Assembly: GCF_015476655.1 (NCBI RefSeq)
Contig: NZ_JABFHF010000009.1
Coordinates: forward strand, 62,001-126,000
DNA from: Aquiflexum lacus
GTDB taxonomy: Bacteria; Bacteroidota; Bacteroidia; Cytophagales; Cyclobacteriaceae
Direction: 5' to 3'
DNA: 64,000 nucleotides
Shown here one piece after another: positions 36,602 through 46,054 of the stretch (position 1 is the stretch's first letter; the number at the start of each line of letters is the position of its first letter). Under the pieces are notes generated by a model, which was not told the origin of the DNA, made no database searches, and was given only the letters and a program-made list of their open reading frames with translations. A program made the position numbers and the translations under genes.

Positions 36602-39600
36602 TCAATCCACCCTCTTCATCGTCCTCAAATACCCCATCAAATCCACAATCTCTTTTTCGGTGAGGTTTTCGAATAATCCCGGGGGCATCATGGATACTTC
36701 TGTCACATCCTTGGACTGTATACTGGATTTGTTGATGATGACGGGTTCTTGGCCTACGACCCGAAGGGTAATCTGCCTTTGGTTTTCGCCGATAATATTT
36801 CCGGAATAGGTCCTGCCATCCCGGGTATTGATCACGACCATCTTGTAGTCATCCTGGATTTCAGCACTGGGTTCTATCACATTGAGTAAGATATACTCCA
36901 CATCCGAACGATTGGAACCCGTCAGGTCAGGTCCCATTTCGCCACCTTCCCCGAACATCTTGTGACAACTGCCGCAAACTTGGTTAAAGACCATTTTCCC
37001 TGATTTTATATTTGCTGAGGCGATCGCAGATGGTTGGAGTATGCCTCTGTATTTATCATAAGCAGCTTTGTCACTGGGCACCTGTTCTATTGGTCCCCAA
37101 ACTTCTATAATCCCACTTCCGACTACCCGAAGCAATTGTCTCGCAACACTCACAGGGACTTCTGCTTTGGCTATTCTTTTATCCTTTATTTCCCGGGTCA
37201 GCATATTGCCATATCTTGATCGGGAGGAAAGGGTCTGCATGGCTACCTGTTTTTCTTCAGCATCAAAGGTCGGATACTTCTCTAACAATAATCTCCCTAA
37301 ACTTTCATTGTCAAAAGCGGCAATGGAACGAATGGCTTCTTTCCTCATGGCAGGTTCTCCGATCAATCCCGGCAATTCGGAAATAAGCCCGGACCTTTGT
37401 TGTGCCGTGAGGGTTTGCAGTGCTTTTTGTCTTTGGTCGAGAGGTTGCTTTTTATCTTTGAGAATCGTAAATGCCCGTTGGGTAGCTTCCGTATCTCCAA
37501 AAAGGCTTGAAATCTCTAAGGCAAGTGCTGCCTTATTCCCATCTGATTTCTGCATTTTCTCTGCCACACCCTTCCAATTCGACGGGATTTTCAGGTCAGT
37601 CCTCCCTTCCATACCGCTCAACATTCCCGACATCAGCAGTTCTGTATTGGGGCCACCTTCACCGATAAATGCAACCAATTTTTCGATTTCATCTCCATCA
37701 ACAGACCTTCTTGCAATGTTTTGAGTGACAAATGGGATTTTGGATTGCGTGGAAAGTTCTAGAAAATTATCCACGTTTTCAGTGATCAAAGATTCTATTC
37801 CATACCAAATGATTTTAGGCAGGTTATGGTCATTGGCATCTTCGGAGTGGTGAAGCAAGTTAGCAGCAACCAACAACTTGTCTTTAGAGGGAATCCTTTG
37901 CAGTGCAGTGGCAAGGTATAGTCTGACTACAGGAGAAGTATCCTCATCTGCCATTTTCCTGAATTTAGCCAAAGCTGTAGTAGATGGATTAAGGTCTTCA
38001 CAAAGCAACTGTATTGCCCAAGCTCTGATATGAGGGTCTTTATCTGACAGTGCATCGAGCAGTTCATTTTCATTAAATCCTCCAACCTGATGCAAAGACC
38101 ACATGGCCCTTAACCTCCAATCAGGATTTTTATCATTTTGGTAGAGGTACTTTAAACCTTTGATGGTGTTTTCTTCCAATTCTCCCTTGACAGCTCGTTT
38201 ATGTAAAATCCCCCTTGCTCTTCTGGCATGCCAATCACTTTTATTGGTCTGAAGGGAAATCAACTGTTTATCCGACATTTTATTCAGATCAGAATACCTT
38301 CCTTCAAAATCCAGGGCCAATGATTTTTCGGGCATGATTCTGAAAATCCTTCCTGTTTCCTCATTCAGGACTTCCTGACCGCAGATATCCGCATCATGCC
38401 AATCCAGCACATACAATCCTCCATCCGGTCCGATTTCCATACTGAAACCCACCCATTGGGCATTGTTGGCCAACATAAAATCATCGCCATGCTTTCCTTC
38501 ATAACCTGAACCTTTTGGAAGAAGTATGTCGGAAAGCACAGCATGTTCATGGATATTGGCCATGAAAATCCTGCCTTGTTCTTCTTCAGGAAAGGCATCC
38601 GATTGGTATACCCTTGCACCGCCATGGGCAGAACGGTGGCTGTGGTCTGCAATGGTCTTGATATCTTCGTAAACATAAGGATTGAAATGTTGCCCACCCT
38701 GACGGTGGTAAATTCCTCCCGGAATCACATGCCAAAGGTGAGGAATGACACAGGCAGTCATCAGGAGTTGGCCTTTGGCATCATAATCTATCCCCCAAGG
38801 GTTGCTGAAACCATGGGCCACCACTTCAAACCTATCCTTAACAGGGTGGTAACGCCAAACACCCCCATTAATATCCACACCATCCTTCTCCAATAAATCC
38901 TCCGGAAAAGGGTCTTTGTGGTAATAGAGTTTGGCATCACCGTTTGGTTTTCTGATTTTGGAAGGCGTCGCAAAGCCCTGTAACCCATAAAGCCAACCAT
39001 CCGGACCCCAATGTAAGCTGTTCAGGGTTTCATGTCTGTCACGGATACCCCAACCGGTCAGCAAAATCTCAATATCTTCCAAATCCGCTTTGTCATCTTG
39101 GTCTTTGTCCGGGACAAAAAGAAGGTTCGGTGGTGCTCCCACGTAAAGTCCATCAAAACCAACAGCAATCGCTGCAGGAAATGCCAGGCCTTCCATAAAA
39201 ACCTTTCTGCTGTCCGCAACCCCATCGCCATTGGTATCCTCCAAAATCAAAATCCTGCTGTCCCCGGAATTAGAAAATCCATGACCTCTTGATTCATAAT
39301 CTTTGTTTTCCGCAATCCAAAGCCTTCCCCGGTCGTCCCAACAAAATGCCATGGGCTGTGTCATCATCGGTTCGGAAGCCCATACGTTGACCTGATAGCC
39401 GGGTTTGATGGTCATCGCTTCCACTGCTTCTTGTGGGTTCAAAAATTTCGCATCCCTGCCTTCTCTTTGGGCAAGTCCCCAAAGTTCGGTGGTGTTGTAC
39501 ATGCCCTTTCTTCCGGAAAAATCTCCCCAAGCTTCGGTTAATTTGATGTCATTGACTTCTCCTGTGTAGACCATGAGTTGTAGCTTGATGGTTTCTGTTT

Positions 39601-40444
39601 TTCCTTTTTCTATCACCCAATCCCCATCTTTGGTAAAGGCAGGCCCCAAACCCAATTGCCCATCTACCCGCCATTTGTTGGGATATCCCCTGTTTTCGGG
39701 ATGGTCGAAAACCGCAATATTGGCAAAGTCATCTCGTCCGTCAACCTGCATGCCTACATTGACCCACATGGATGGTTGTCCTTCTGCATTTTCGTTTTTC
39801 TGACGGGCAGCATTTACTATCTCTCCTTTGATTCCCTCTTTCCAGGGCATTCTGATAAATAAGCTCCCATAGTCGTATTGCCCGATAGTGATCGGTTCAA
39901 TTGCTTCCCCTTTCCATTCCAAATCCAAAAAATATTTACCTTCTTCTTCCCGTAAGGACCAATTTTGGGTTTCAAGCATGAGCGCTTCTCCTTTTTCATT
40001 CAATAGTTGATAGACTGTCTGCCATTTGACTTCATCGCCTTCTATCTCTATCACATTCAGGGCAACCTTTTTCCAGTAATCTTCCTGAGGGTTATGAAAA
40101 TAATCCCGACCATTGACCCTTGTCAAACCCCAATAAAGACCGGTCTGATGTTTGTGATGTCCCGGACTGTATTCTGTCAAAATACCTTTGCCATCGGGTG
40201 CTATAATAGGGTGAATGTATGGTCTGAAACCCTCCTTGGCATTCTGTACCAAAATGGGTTCATTTTCTCCTTTTCTATGAATGGAAATGGCCCCATCTTT
40301 TTCCTGATGTATTAAGGTCAAAAGGGTAGGGCCATCTTTTTCACTTTCATTTTCTGAAACCCCTGATTGGTTTCCGGAACAGGAAAAAAGTAAAAAGAGG
40401 ATACCTGAAAGGATTAAATGGGAAAGTGGTTTTGACTGAATCAT
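36602..40444 (-). CDS. DUF6807 / beta-propeller / HEAT / cytochrome c fusion lipoprotein
   Basis: 1280 residues, lipobox LFSC (Cys22). Order: DUF6807 domain (~30-310, YSPGHHKHQTGLYWG and FDHPENRGYPNKW), a PVC-type membrane-bound dehydrogenase propeller (~345-720, WASEPMMTQPMAFCWDDRGRLWIAE, LEDTNGDGVADS), HEAT-like helical repeats (~740-1110), and a cytochrome c domain with heme motif CGSCH near 1157-1161 ending in LMGYLRTMK. It probably oxidises a sugar-like substrate and passes electrons to the heme. The gene is divergent from the aminotransferase. The DUF6807 fusion is the unusual part. Confidence 0.9.
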   Translation of the reverse strand: MIQSKPLSHLILSGILFLLFSCSGNQSGVSENESEKDGPTLLTLIHQEKDGAISIHRKGENEPILVQNAKEGFRPYIHPIIAPDGKGILTEYSPGHHKHQTGLYWGLTRVNGRDYFHNPQEDYWKKVALNVIEIEGDEVKWQTVYQLLNEKGEALMLETQNWSLREEEGKYFLDLEWKGEAIEPITIGQYDYGSLFIRMPWKEGIKGEIVNAARQKNENAEGQPSMWVNVGMQVDGRDDFANIAVFDHPENRGYPNKWRVDGQLGLGPAFTKDGDWVIEKGKTETIKLQLMVYTGEVNDIKLTEAWGDFSGRKGMYNTTELWGLAQREGRDAKFLNPQEAVEAMTIKPGYQVNVWASEPMMTQPMAFCWDDRGRLWIAENKDYESRGHGFSNSGDSRILILEDTNGDGVADSRKVFMEGLAFPAAIAVGFDGLYVGAPPNLLFVPDKDQDDKADLEDIEILLTGWGIRDRHETLNSLHWGPDGWLYGLQGFATPSKIRKPNGDAKLYYHKDPFPEDLLEKDGVDINGGVWRYHPVKDRFEVVAHGFSNPWGIDYDAKGQLLMTACVIPHLWHVIPGGIYHRQGGQHFNPYVYEDIKTIADHSHRSAHGGARVYQSDAFPEEEQGRIFMANIHEHAVLSDILLPKGSGYEGKHGDDFMLANNAQWVGFSMEIGPDGGLYVLDWHDADICGQEVLNEETGRIFRIMPEKSLALDFEGRYSDLNKMSDKQLISLQTNKSDWHARRARGILHKRAVKGELEENTIKGLKYLYQNDKNPDWRLRAMWSLHQVGGFNENELLDALSDKDPHIRAWAIQLLCEDLNPSTTALAKFRKMADEDTSPVVRLYLATALQRIPSKDKLLVAANLLHHSEDANDHNLPKIIWYGIESLITENVDNFLELSTQSKIPFVTQNIARRSVDGDEIEKLVAFIGEGGPNTELLMSGMLSGMEGRTDLKIPSNWKGVAEKMQKSDGNKAALALEISSLFGDTEATQRAFTILKDKKQPLDQRQKALQTLTAQQRSGLISELPGLIGEPAMRKEAIRSIAAFDNESLGRLLLEKYPTFDAEEKQVAMQTLSSRSRYGNMLTREIKDKRIAKAEVPVSVARQLLRVVGSGIIEVWGPIEQVPSDKAAYDKYRGILQPSAIASANIKSGKMVFNQVCGSCHKMFGEGGEMGPDLTGSNRSDVEYILLNVIEPSAEIQDDYKMVVINTRDGRTYSGNIIGENQRQITLRVVGQEPVIINKSSIQSKDVTEVSMMPPGLFENLTEKEIVDLMGYLRTMKRVD

Positions 40445-40578
40445 TTTGGGGATGTTTCTTGGGTGGAGAGAATATTTATCTCAGGTTAATCAATGAATTA
40501 ATTTGATTTTGACTTGAATTTAATGAAACCATGAAATTAATTTCTAGCATAGTCGAATTTTATAGAAAAAAGTGTTTC

Positions 40579-40600
40579 AATTTCGATTATAATCGAAATT
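40579..40600. promoter_or_regulatory. Perfect 22-bp palindrome, candidate operator
   Basis: Half-site AATTTCGATT, a central AT, and its exact reverse complement AATCGAAATT. It lies in the 211-bp divergent region, 135 bp before the cytochrome-fusion start and just upstream of a -33/-7 promoter candidate for the aminotransferase. Its size and symmetry fit a dimeric transcription factor site. Confidence 0.65.
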
Positions 40601-40632
40601 TGATTATTTCAGGTATCAAATATTTAATTTTG
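40599..40632 (+). promoter_or_regulatory. Candidate Bacteroidota promoter for the aminotransferase gene
   Basis: TTTG (40599-40602) and TAATTTTG (40625-40632) match the -33 and -7 elements with a 22-bp spacer, slightly longer than the usual 19-21. The -33 element overlaps the end of the 22-bp palindrome. Transcription would start near 40638. Confidence 0.45.
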
Positions 40633-40655
40633 CAGATTGATATCCATGCAGTAGT

Positions 40656-41843
40656 TTGCATCTACATAACCAATCAACGCAAAACCAATTGAAAAATCAA
40701 AAAGAACTTTTCCAACTTCCGGAAGATATCCACTATTTAAACGGTGCTTATATGTCGCCTTTGCTTCGCAGTGTGGAAGGAGCGGGAATAGCCGCCTTGA
40801 TCAAAAAAAGAAATCCTACCCAGATTTCCCCAGCAGATTTTTTTTCTGAGGCAGAAATATTGCGGGAAAATTTCGGAAAGTTGGTCAATTGCCCGGCTGA
40901 ACAAGTTGTTATTATCCCTTCAGCCTCCTATGGGCTGACTTCAGCCATTAATAATCTTCCAAAAGACAATGGTTCCACCGCCTTGGTGGTTTCTGATGAA
41001 TTTCCAAGTGGTTATTACGCCATTGAGAAATGGTGTCAGGATAATGATAAGCAATTAAAAGTCATCAAAGCCCCGGAATCAATGATTTCCCGTGGTCAGG
41101 AATGGAACGAGCAGGTTATTGAGCGCATCAATGATGACACGGCAGTTGTGATGATGTCTTCCATTCATTGGACGGATGGAACTATGTATGACCTGAAAGC
41201 AATCGGGGAAAAATGTAAAACTCATAATGCACTGTTTATTATCGACGGCACCCAATCTGTTGGTGCCTTGCCCATTGATGTAGCTTCCTTTCAGATTGAT
41301 GCCTTGGTCTGCGCCGGATATAAATGGCTCATGGGACCTTATTCGATCGGATTGGCTTACTATTCCGAGTTTTTCAATGATGGGATACCCTTAGAGGAAT
41401 CTTGGATGACCCGTAGCAATGCTCAAAATTTCTCATCTTTGACCAATTATGTGGATGATTATGCGGCAGGGGCAGGAAGGTACAATGTAGGAGAATTCAG
41501 CAATTTTACCTTATTGCCCATGTTGAATGTAGCCATTGAACAGATTCTGAAATGGGATCCGGCCAATATCCAATCTTATTGCGAACAGTTATCTCAACCT
41601 TTGATCAAGTTTTTAAATGATAATGGGTTTTGGGTTGAGGAAGATCAATATAGGGCAATGCATCTCTTTGGCATTTTATTGCCAGCGCATTTAGACCAAA
41701 AAGTTTTGTTGCATAAATTACAGGAGAGGAAAATCTTTGTTTCGACAAGGGGCAAGGCAATCAGGATTTCCCTTCATCTTTACAATACCAAAGAGGATAT
41801 TGAGGCGATTATGGAAGTTTTGGAAACGCTACTTGAAAATTAA
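40656..41843 (+). CDS. Class V PLP-dependent aminotransferase-like enzyme
   Basis: 395 residues, cytoplasmic. The PLP fold is clear: NGAYMSPLLRSVEGAG, SASYGLTSAINNL, D197 in IIDGTQSVGALPIDV and Schiff-base K223 in CAGYKWLMGPYSIG. The family includes cysteine desulfurases, kynureninases and isopenicillin-N epimerase-like enzymes; this one most resembles the last group but no substrate can be assigned. No ATG fits the frame before residue 33; TTG 40656 or TTG 40689 must serve as start, just below a promoter candidate. Confidence 0.87.
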   Translation: MHLHNQSTQNQLKNQKELFQLPEDIHYLNGAYMSPLLRSVEGAGIAALIKKRNPTQISPADFFSEAEILRENFGKLVNCPAEQVVIIPSASYGLTSAINNLPKDNGSTALVVSDEFPSGYYAIEKWCQDNDKQLKVIKAPESMISRGQEWNEQVIERINDDTAVVMMSSIHWTDGTMYDLKAIGEKCKTHNALFIIDGTQSVGALPIDVASFQIDALVCAGYKWLMGPYSIGLAYYSEFFNDGIPLEESWMTRSNAQNFSSLTNYVDDYAAGAGRYNVGEFSNFTLLPMLNVAIEQILKWDPANIQSYCEQLSQPLIKFLNDNGFWVEEDQYRAMHLFGILLPAHLDQKVLLHKLQERKIFVSTRGKAIRISLHLYNTKEDIEAIMEVLETLLEN

Positions 41844-42159
41844 AAAGAAATAAGTTGCCTAATCTCACTTTGTCAATTTAAAATCCAAATTGGGGAATAG
41901 CATACCGATTTAATAATCTTTCAGATTCTAGGAAAGGAAAACCGGTTAAAATATATTGATTTTACTGTCCCTTTAGGGACCAAATATGGGTAGAAAGAGT
42001 TTGAATATGAAAGGCTTTCGTGCCTTTAGGTACGAAATAAATATTGTGCCTGCCTATCGGACAGGCAGGCCAAAAGGTACAAATACCCTTCTATAGATAA
42101 TTTAATTTTACCCATATGATGATATATCCCTTAGTAAAATAAAAAGTAATTTGAAGCTC
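41844..42159. repeat. Intergenic region with hairpin repeats (element B)
   Basis: Three hairpins in series: GTCCC-TTTA-GGGAC (41967-41980), TTTCGTGCC-TTTA-GGTACGAAA (42017-42038) and GCCTGCCT-7nt-AGGCAGGC (42048-42070). The first echoes the GTCCC/GGGAC hairpin of element A. No gene fits. The part after 42070 is AT-rich and presumably carries the rhodanese promoter. Confidence 0.7.
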
Positions 42160-42591
42160 ATGAAATTCACCATTCCCTACTTTCTAATTTTGCTGCTTGT
42201 TTTTTCATGCAACACCAAAAACCAAGAACAAACCGATCATTTTGGATCAGAAAACCAAGAGGTGTTTATCAAAACCATTGATGCCGTTACTTTCAAAAAC
42301 CTGATGGAATCCGGAAAGGGGATTGTACTTGATGTCAGAACAAAAGGAGAAGTCGCACAAGGAGTCATCCCGGAAACATTGATCATTGACATTTATGATC
42401 CAGAGTTTTCTGAGAAAATAAAATCATTGCCCAAGGATAAAGAGGTTTACGTTTATTGCACTTCAGGGGTAAGGAGCATGATGGCTGCCAAAATTCTGCA
42501 AAGGGATGGATTTGATAGGGTTTATAATTTGAGGGGTGGGATTATTGAATGGCAGACCAATAGATTTCCTATCGAGAGACCTGTTAGGTAG
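42160..42591 (+). CDS. Rhodanese-like lipoprotein
   Basis: 143 residues from ATG 42160 (a TTG three codons upstream is possible). Lipobox VFSC (Cys17). A single rhodanese domain follows: IVLDVRTKGEVAQGVIPE, then the active-site loop VYCTSGVRSMMAA with the catalytic Cys, and YNLRGGIIEWQ. Such periplasm-facing proteins may carry or relay sulfane sulfur; no partner gene is apparent. Confidence 0.92.
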   Translation: MKFTIPYFLILLLVFSCNTKNQEQTDHFGSENQEVFIKTIDAVTFKNLMESGKGIVLDVRTKGEVAQGVIPETLIIDIYDPEFSEKIKSLPKDKEVYVYCTSGVRSMMAAKILQRDGFDRVYNLRGGIIEWQTNRFPIERPVR

Positions 42592-42723
42592 ATAACCCCT
42601 TTTTATTTTCAAAAAGGAACTTTATTAGGAGGTTTTTCTCTTTAGATAGCCACCTAAATAAATCCCTAGCTTAAATTCAAACAAATTTTTGTAGCTTTTT
42701 AACTTCAATCAAAACCAACCAAC

Positions 42724-45480
42724 ATGCGTAAAATATATAATTTAATGGCATTGCTGATGCTTTTTGTATTTACTGAACTTAAAGCCCAGCAAATCGACCA
42801 AACTTACAACCAAAAAATAAGGGAATTCACCACTGATGAACGCTTTTTACCCAAGTCATTATTGGATGTGGTAGACCATCCCACCATCCCTTCACCGCTC
42901 AAACATTTTGGTCATATTATCGGGGCGGAAGGGCATGTCCACCGTTCCTCTGAAATTTATGGCTACTACCAAAAACTTGCCCAGACTTCTCCCATGGTCA
43001 ACATGCAGGAAATGGGAAAAACAGAAGAAGGCAGACCTTTTTATGTGGTGGTGATTGCAAATGAGGAAACCATGGCCAAATTGGATCATTATAAAAGCCA
43101 ATTGGCAAAATTGTCGGACTCTAGAAAAACCAACCCGGAACAGGCTGAGAGGATTATTTTGGACTCCAAGCCGGTGTATTATGTGTCGGGTGGAATGCAT
43201 GCCACAGAGATGGGTTCCCCCGAGATGTTGATGGAATTGGCCTATAGATTGGCAACATCTTCAGCACCTGATATCAAGCAAATAACGGACAATATCATTA
43301 CAGTCATCAATCCGATCATGGAACCGGATGGCTTGGACAAGCAGGTAGATTGGTATTACCGATATACCAAAGGAAGAGAGTTTATTGATGATGGCTTTCC
43401 CCGTTCTCCACCATATTGGGCCAAGTATGTTTTTCACGACAATAACCGAGACGGTTTGCAGGTTTCCCAGGAAATCACCAAATCCATTTTCAAAGGATTT
43501 TTCGAGTTTCACCCTACCGTGATGCTTGACCTTCATGAGTCAGTTCCCTTGCTGTACATATCCACTGGCACCGGCCCATACAATGATTATGTGGATCCGA
43601 TTACCCAAAGTGAGTGGCAGGTGATGGGTAATCATGACGTGGCCGCAGTCGCTTCGGAAGGAATGCCCGGTGCATTTACTTGGGCCTTCTATGATGGTTG
43701 GTGGCCGGGATATGGAATTTGGGTAGCGAACAACCACAATTCCAATGGACGATTTTATGAAACTTATGGCAACTCTGGTGCGGACACTTATTTGCGTGAT
43801 CTGTCTACTGCAAGATTTGCAGGAGACTTGGCTACATCCAAAGAATGGTACAGACCTGACCCGGCAACTCCACAGGTGTTTTGGTCTTTTAGAAACAACA
43901 TCAACTATACCCAAGTTGGGGTGATCGCCTCACTTTCCTATGCCGCCAACAATGCCAAATTGTTATTGACCAATTATTACAAAAAAGGATATAACAGTGT
44001 TGAAAAGGGTAAGAAAGAAGGACCGAAGGCCTTTACGATTGCCAAAAGCCAAAAAGACCCAGCTATGGCAGCTTATCTGGCCGGGCAATTATTGGTGCAG
44101 GGGATTGAGGTTCACGAATCAGAGGAGCATTATGTGGCTTTGACAGAACAGCCTTACAGAAATCTGCTGGTTTCCCTGATGACTGCCCAGGATTATCCCA
44201 AAGACGCCAAATTCCCGCCCTATGATGCCATTGCATGGACATTGCCTTACCTATATGGTGTTGAGGTAGAAGCAAAGGACAGCATTGAATTTGAAGTATC
44301 TTCTTTGAAAATGCTCACAGAGGCTCCCAAATATTCCGGTAAGGTTTCAGGAGATGGGGGAACGTATATATTGCCTTACCATGCCCAGAATACAGTTCTG
44401 CCGGCCTTATATTGGCTAAAGTCTCAGAATAAAAACGCGGAAATTACTGTGCTGTCCAAGCAGACTGTTGTAGGCGGAGATACCCTTTCACCAGGTTCTT
44501 TGGTTTTGAAAAAAATCAATAAAAACCAAGCCAGTTCGTTTTCCTCGGAATTTGGCTTGGACTTAAAAGGCACTTCAGCTAATATTCAAGGTTCTGACCA
44601 ACAAACAGTCTCCCTGCCAAAGGTTGCGATTTACCACACTTGGTACAATACGCAGGATGAGGGTTGGTCCAGGTACACTTTTGATGAAAGGAAAATACCC
44701 TATACTTCCATCGACAAAGATGTGCTGAAAGCCGGGAATCTTAAATCCAAATTTGATGTAATAATTCTTCCACGGGTAAGGGGTAATCTGAAGTATTTTG
44801 TCAATGGAGTAGATAAAAAATTCGGTCCGATGCCATTTACCAAAACAGCAGAATTCCAATCCCACGGAATGCCGACTTCTACCAATGATATGACGGGTGG
44901 ACCGGGGTATTTGGGAATAGATAATTTGAGAAAGTTTGTAGAAGAAGGTGGTCTGTTGATCAGTTTTGACAATACCAGCAGTATTGTTGCCGAGGCTGGT
45001 CTAACCCCTGAATTATCTCCGGTGAGTGCAGGTAGTTTATTCCATCCGGGTTCAATCATCCGGGCGAAAGCAAGGAATTCAGGTCATCCGGTATTGTATG
45101 GATATCCTGAGGAATTCACCCTTTTTCGAGGAAATGGTCCATTGTTGCAGACCAATAAATACAACAGGGACTTGATGCTGATACAATATGGCAGCAAACC
45201 GCTGAAAGATGAGGTTCCTTATGATGGTCATATTATGGGAATGCCTGAAAAAGCAAAAGTGGACAAAGAAGAGAAAAAAGAAGACAAGGCTAAACCTTAT
45301 GTGGTATCCGGTATGGTCCGAAACGAACAGGAGATTGTGGGCCATGGCGCTGTATTCAATGTGCCTGTCGGAAAAGGAAATGTACTTGCCTTCACCTTTG
45401 ACCCCCTTCACCGCTACCTCAATCATCATGATGCTCCGATGGTTTGGAATGCGATGATTAATTGGGATAGGTTAAGGTGA
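42724..45480 (+). CDS. Second secreted M14 zinc carboxypeptidase-like protein
   Basis: 918 residues with a signal peptide (cleavage near ELKAQQ). H159-A-T-E162 zinc motif, FHDNNRDG near 238-244, LDLHES with His271, and a GKTEEGRPFYVVVIANEE segment closely matching the paralogue at 6442-9204. The C-terminal half contains FDVIILPRVRGN and LRKFVEEGGLLISFDN, again recalling an amidotransferase-like fold. A Lys/Glu-rich insert near 845-858 (EKAKVDKEEKKEDKAK) looks like a flexible linker. It is likely a periplasmic or secreted peptidase, probably transcribed alone. Confidence 0.9.
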   Translation: MRKIYNLMALLMLFVFTELKAQQIDQTYNQKIREFTTDERFLPKSLLDVVDHPTIPSPLKHFGHIIGAEGHVHRSSEIYGYYQKLAQTSPMVNMQEMGKTEEGRPFYVVVIANEETMAKLDHYKSQLAKLSDSRKTNPEQAERIILDSKPVYYVSGGMHATEMGSPEMLMELAYRLATSSAPDIKQITDNIITVINPIMEPDGLDKQVDWYYRYTKGREFIDDGFPRSPPYWAKYVFHDNNRDGLQVSQEITKSIFKGFFEFHPTVMLDLHESVPLLYISTGTGPYNDYVDPITQSEWQVMGNHDVAAVASEGMPGAFTWAFYDGWWPGYGIWVANNHNSNGRFYETYGNSGADTYLRDLSTARFAGDLATSKEWYRPDPATPQVFWSFRNNINYTQVGVIASLSYAANNAKLLLTNYYKKGYNSVEKGKKEGPKAFTIAKSQKDPAMAAYLAGQLLVQGIEVHESEEHYVALTEQPYRNLLVSLMTAQDYPKDAKFPPYDAIAWTLPYLYGVEVEAKDSIEFEVSSLKMLTEAPKYSGKVSGDGGTYILPYHAQNTVLPALYWLKSQNKNAEITVLSKQTVVGGDTLSPGSLVLKKINKNQASSFSSEFGLDLKGTSANIQGSDQQTVSLPKVAIYHTWYNTQDEGWSRYTFDERKIPYTSIDKDVLKAGNLKSKFDVIILPRVRGNLKYFVNGVDKKFGPMPFTKTAEFQSHGMPTSTNDMTGGPGYLGIDNLRKFVEEGGLLISFDNTSSIVAEAGLTPELSPVSAGSLFHPGSIIRAKARNSGHPVLYGYPEEFTLFRGNGPLLQTNKYNRDLMLIQYGSKPLKDEVPYDGHIMGMPEKAKVDKEEKKEDKAKPYVVSGMVRNEQEIVGHGAVFNVPVGKGNVLAFTFDPLHRYLNHHDAPMVWNAMINWDRLR

Positions 45481-45669
45481 GGGTGGAGTACGAAGTACAA
45501 TGAACCAAGAGGGGAGAAGCGAGAAGCGAGATATGAGAACCAAGAGCCAAGAAACAAGAAACAAGAGCCAAGAAACAAGAGCCAAAAAACAAAGCCTGCC
45601 CCGAGTATCGGGGAGCCAAGAGGGGAGAAGCGAGACACTAGAGGCGAGATCCGAGACCTGATTCTCAAG

Positions 45670-45703
45670 GGTGCTGGATGTGAGTGAGGACACTCACATC
45701 GGC
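45670..45703. repeat. GATGTGAGTG hairpin, copy 1
   Basis: GATGTGAGTG-AGGA-CACTCACATC is a perfect 10-bp stem with a 4-nt loop inside a 34-bp unit. The whole unit is repeated identically at 46216-46249 and in diverged form at 46010-46037. A further decayed copy may lie near 45716-45735. Confidence 0.8.
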
Positions 45704-45764
45704 GGCTGGGAGTAGGAGATACACTCATATCGGAGGCTGAGGGAGCCACTTGCATCTTTTGGGA

Positions 45765-45867
45765 AAAATCCCGATAGGGATTGAATACCATTAGGTTATT
45801 TGCCCCGGGTGACAACCTGGAGGATATGGGAGATTTGGATTTGGGCAAAACCCTGAATAGGGTTTAA
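45765..45867. repeat. Three-hairpin element C, copy 1
   Basis: Hairpins AATCCC-GATA-GGGATT, CCGGGT-GACA-ACCTGG and AAACCC-6nt-GGGTTT lie within 103 bp, joined by the conserved linker GAATACCATTAGGTTATTTG. Compared with copy 2 the central stem has one mismatch. Confidence 0.85.
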
Positions 45868-46009
45868 TGCAGGATGTTGGAAGACCGATGTTGGGGTTTT
45901 TGAGGATTAAAGCTTTGTTGTGAGTTGAATGAAAAATTTAACGGCATTCTAACGAACCTGGATATGAGGCAATTTATCAGGAACCCTTTGAAGAATTGCG
46001 GAGGCTCAA

Positions 46010-46037
46010 GGATGTGAGTGGGGGTACTCACAACGGC
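46010..46037. repeat. GATGTGAGTG hairpin, copy 2 (diverged)
   Basis: GATGTGAGTGGGGGTACTCACAAC keeps most of the stem found in copies 1 and 3, with changes in the loop and the outer arm. Confidence 0.65.
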
Positions 46038-46054
46038 GGGGGGATGTGCTGGAG

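Noticed and set aside
37068-37724. 218-residue frame opposite the cytochrome fusion gene
   Set aside because: Antisense shadow of the HEAT-repeat region, Ser/Leu-rich, no start signals or homology recognised.
42598-42617. CCTTTTT/AAAAAGG hairpin after the rhodanese gene as a terminator
   Set aside because: The stem is short and AT-rich, with no T run behind it.
45505-45655. CRISPR or minisatellite array
   Set aside because: Repeats are irregular, short and purine-rich without unique spacers of fixed length.
45426-45848. 140-residue minus-strand reading frame over the repeat region
   Set aside because: Its sequence is a translation of low-complexity repeats (Leu/Ser/Phe-rich) and overlaps the M14 3' end. 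No family features.
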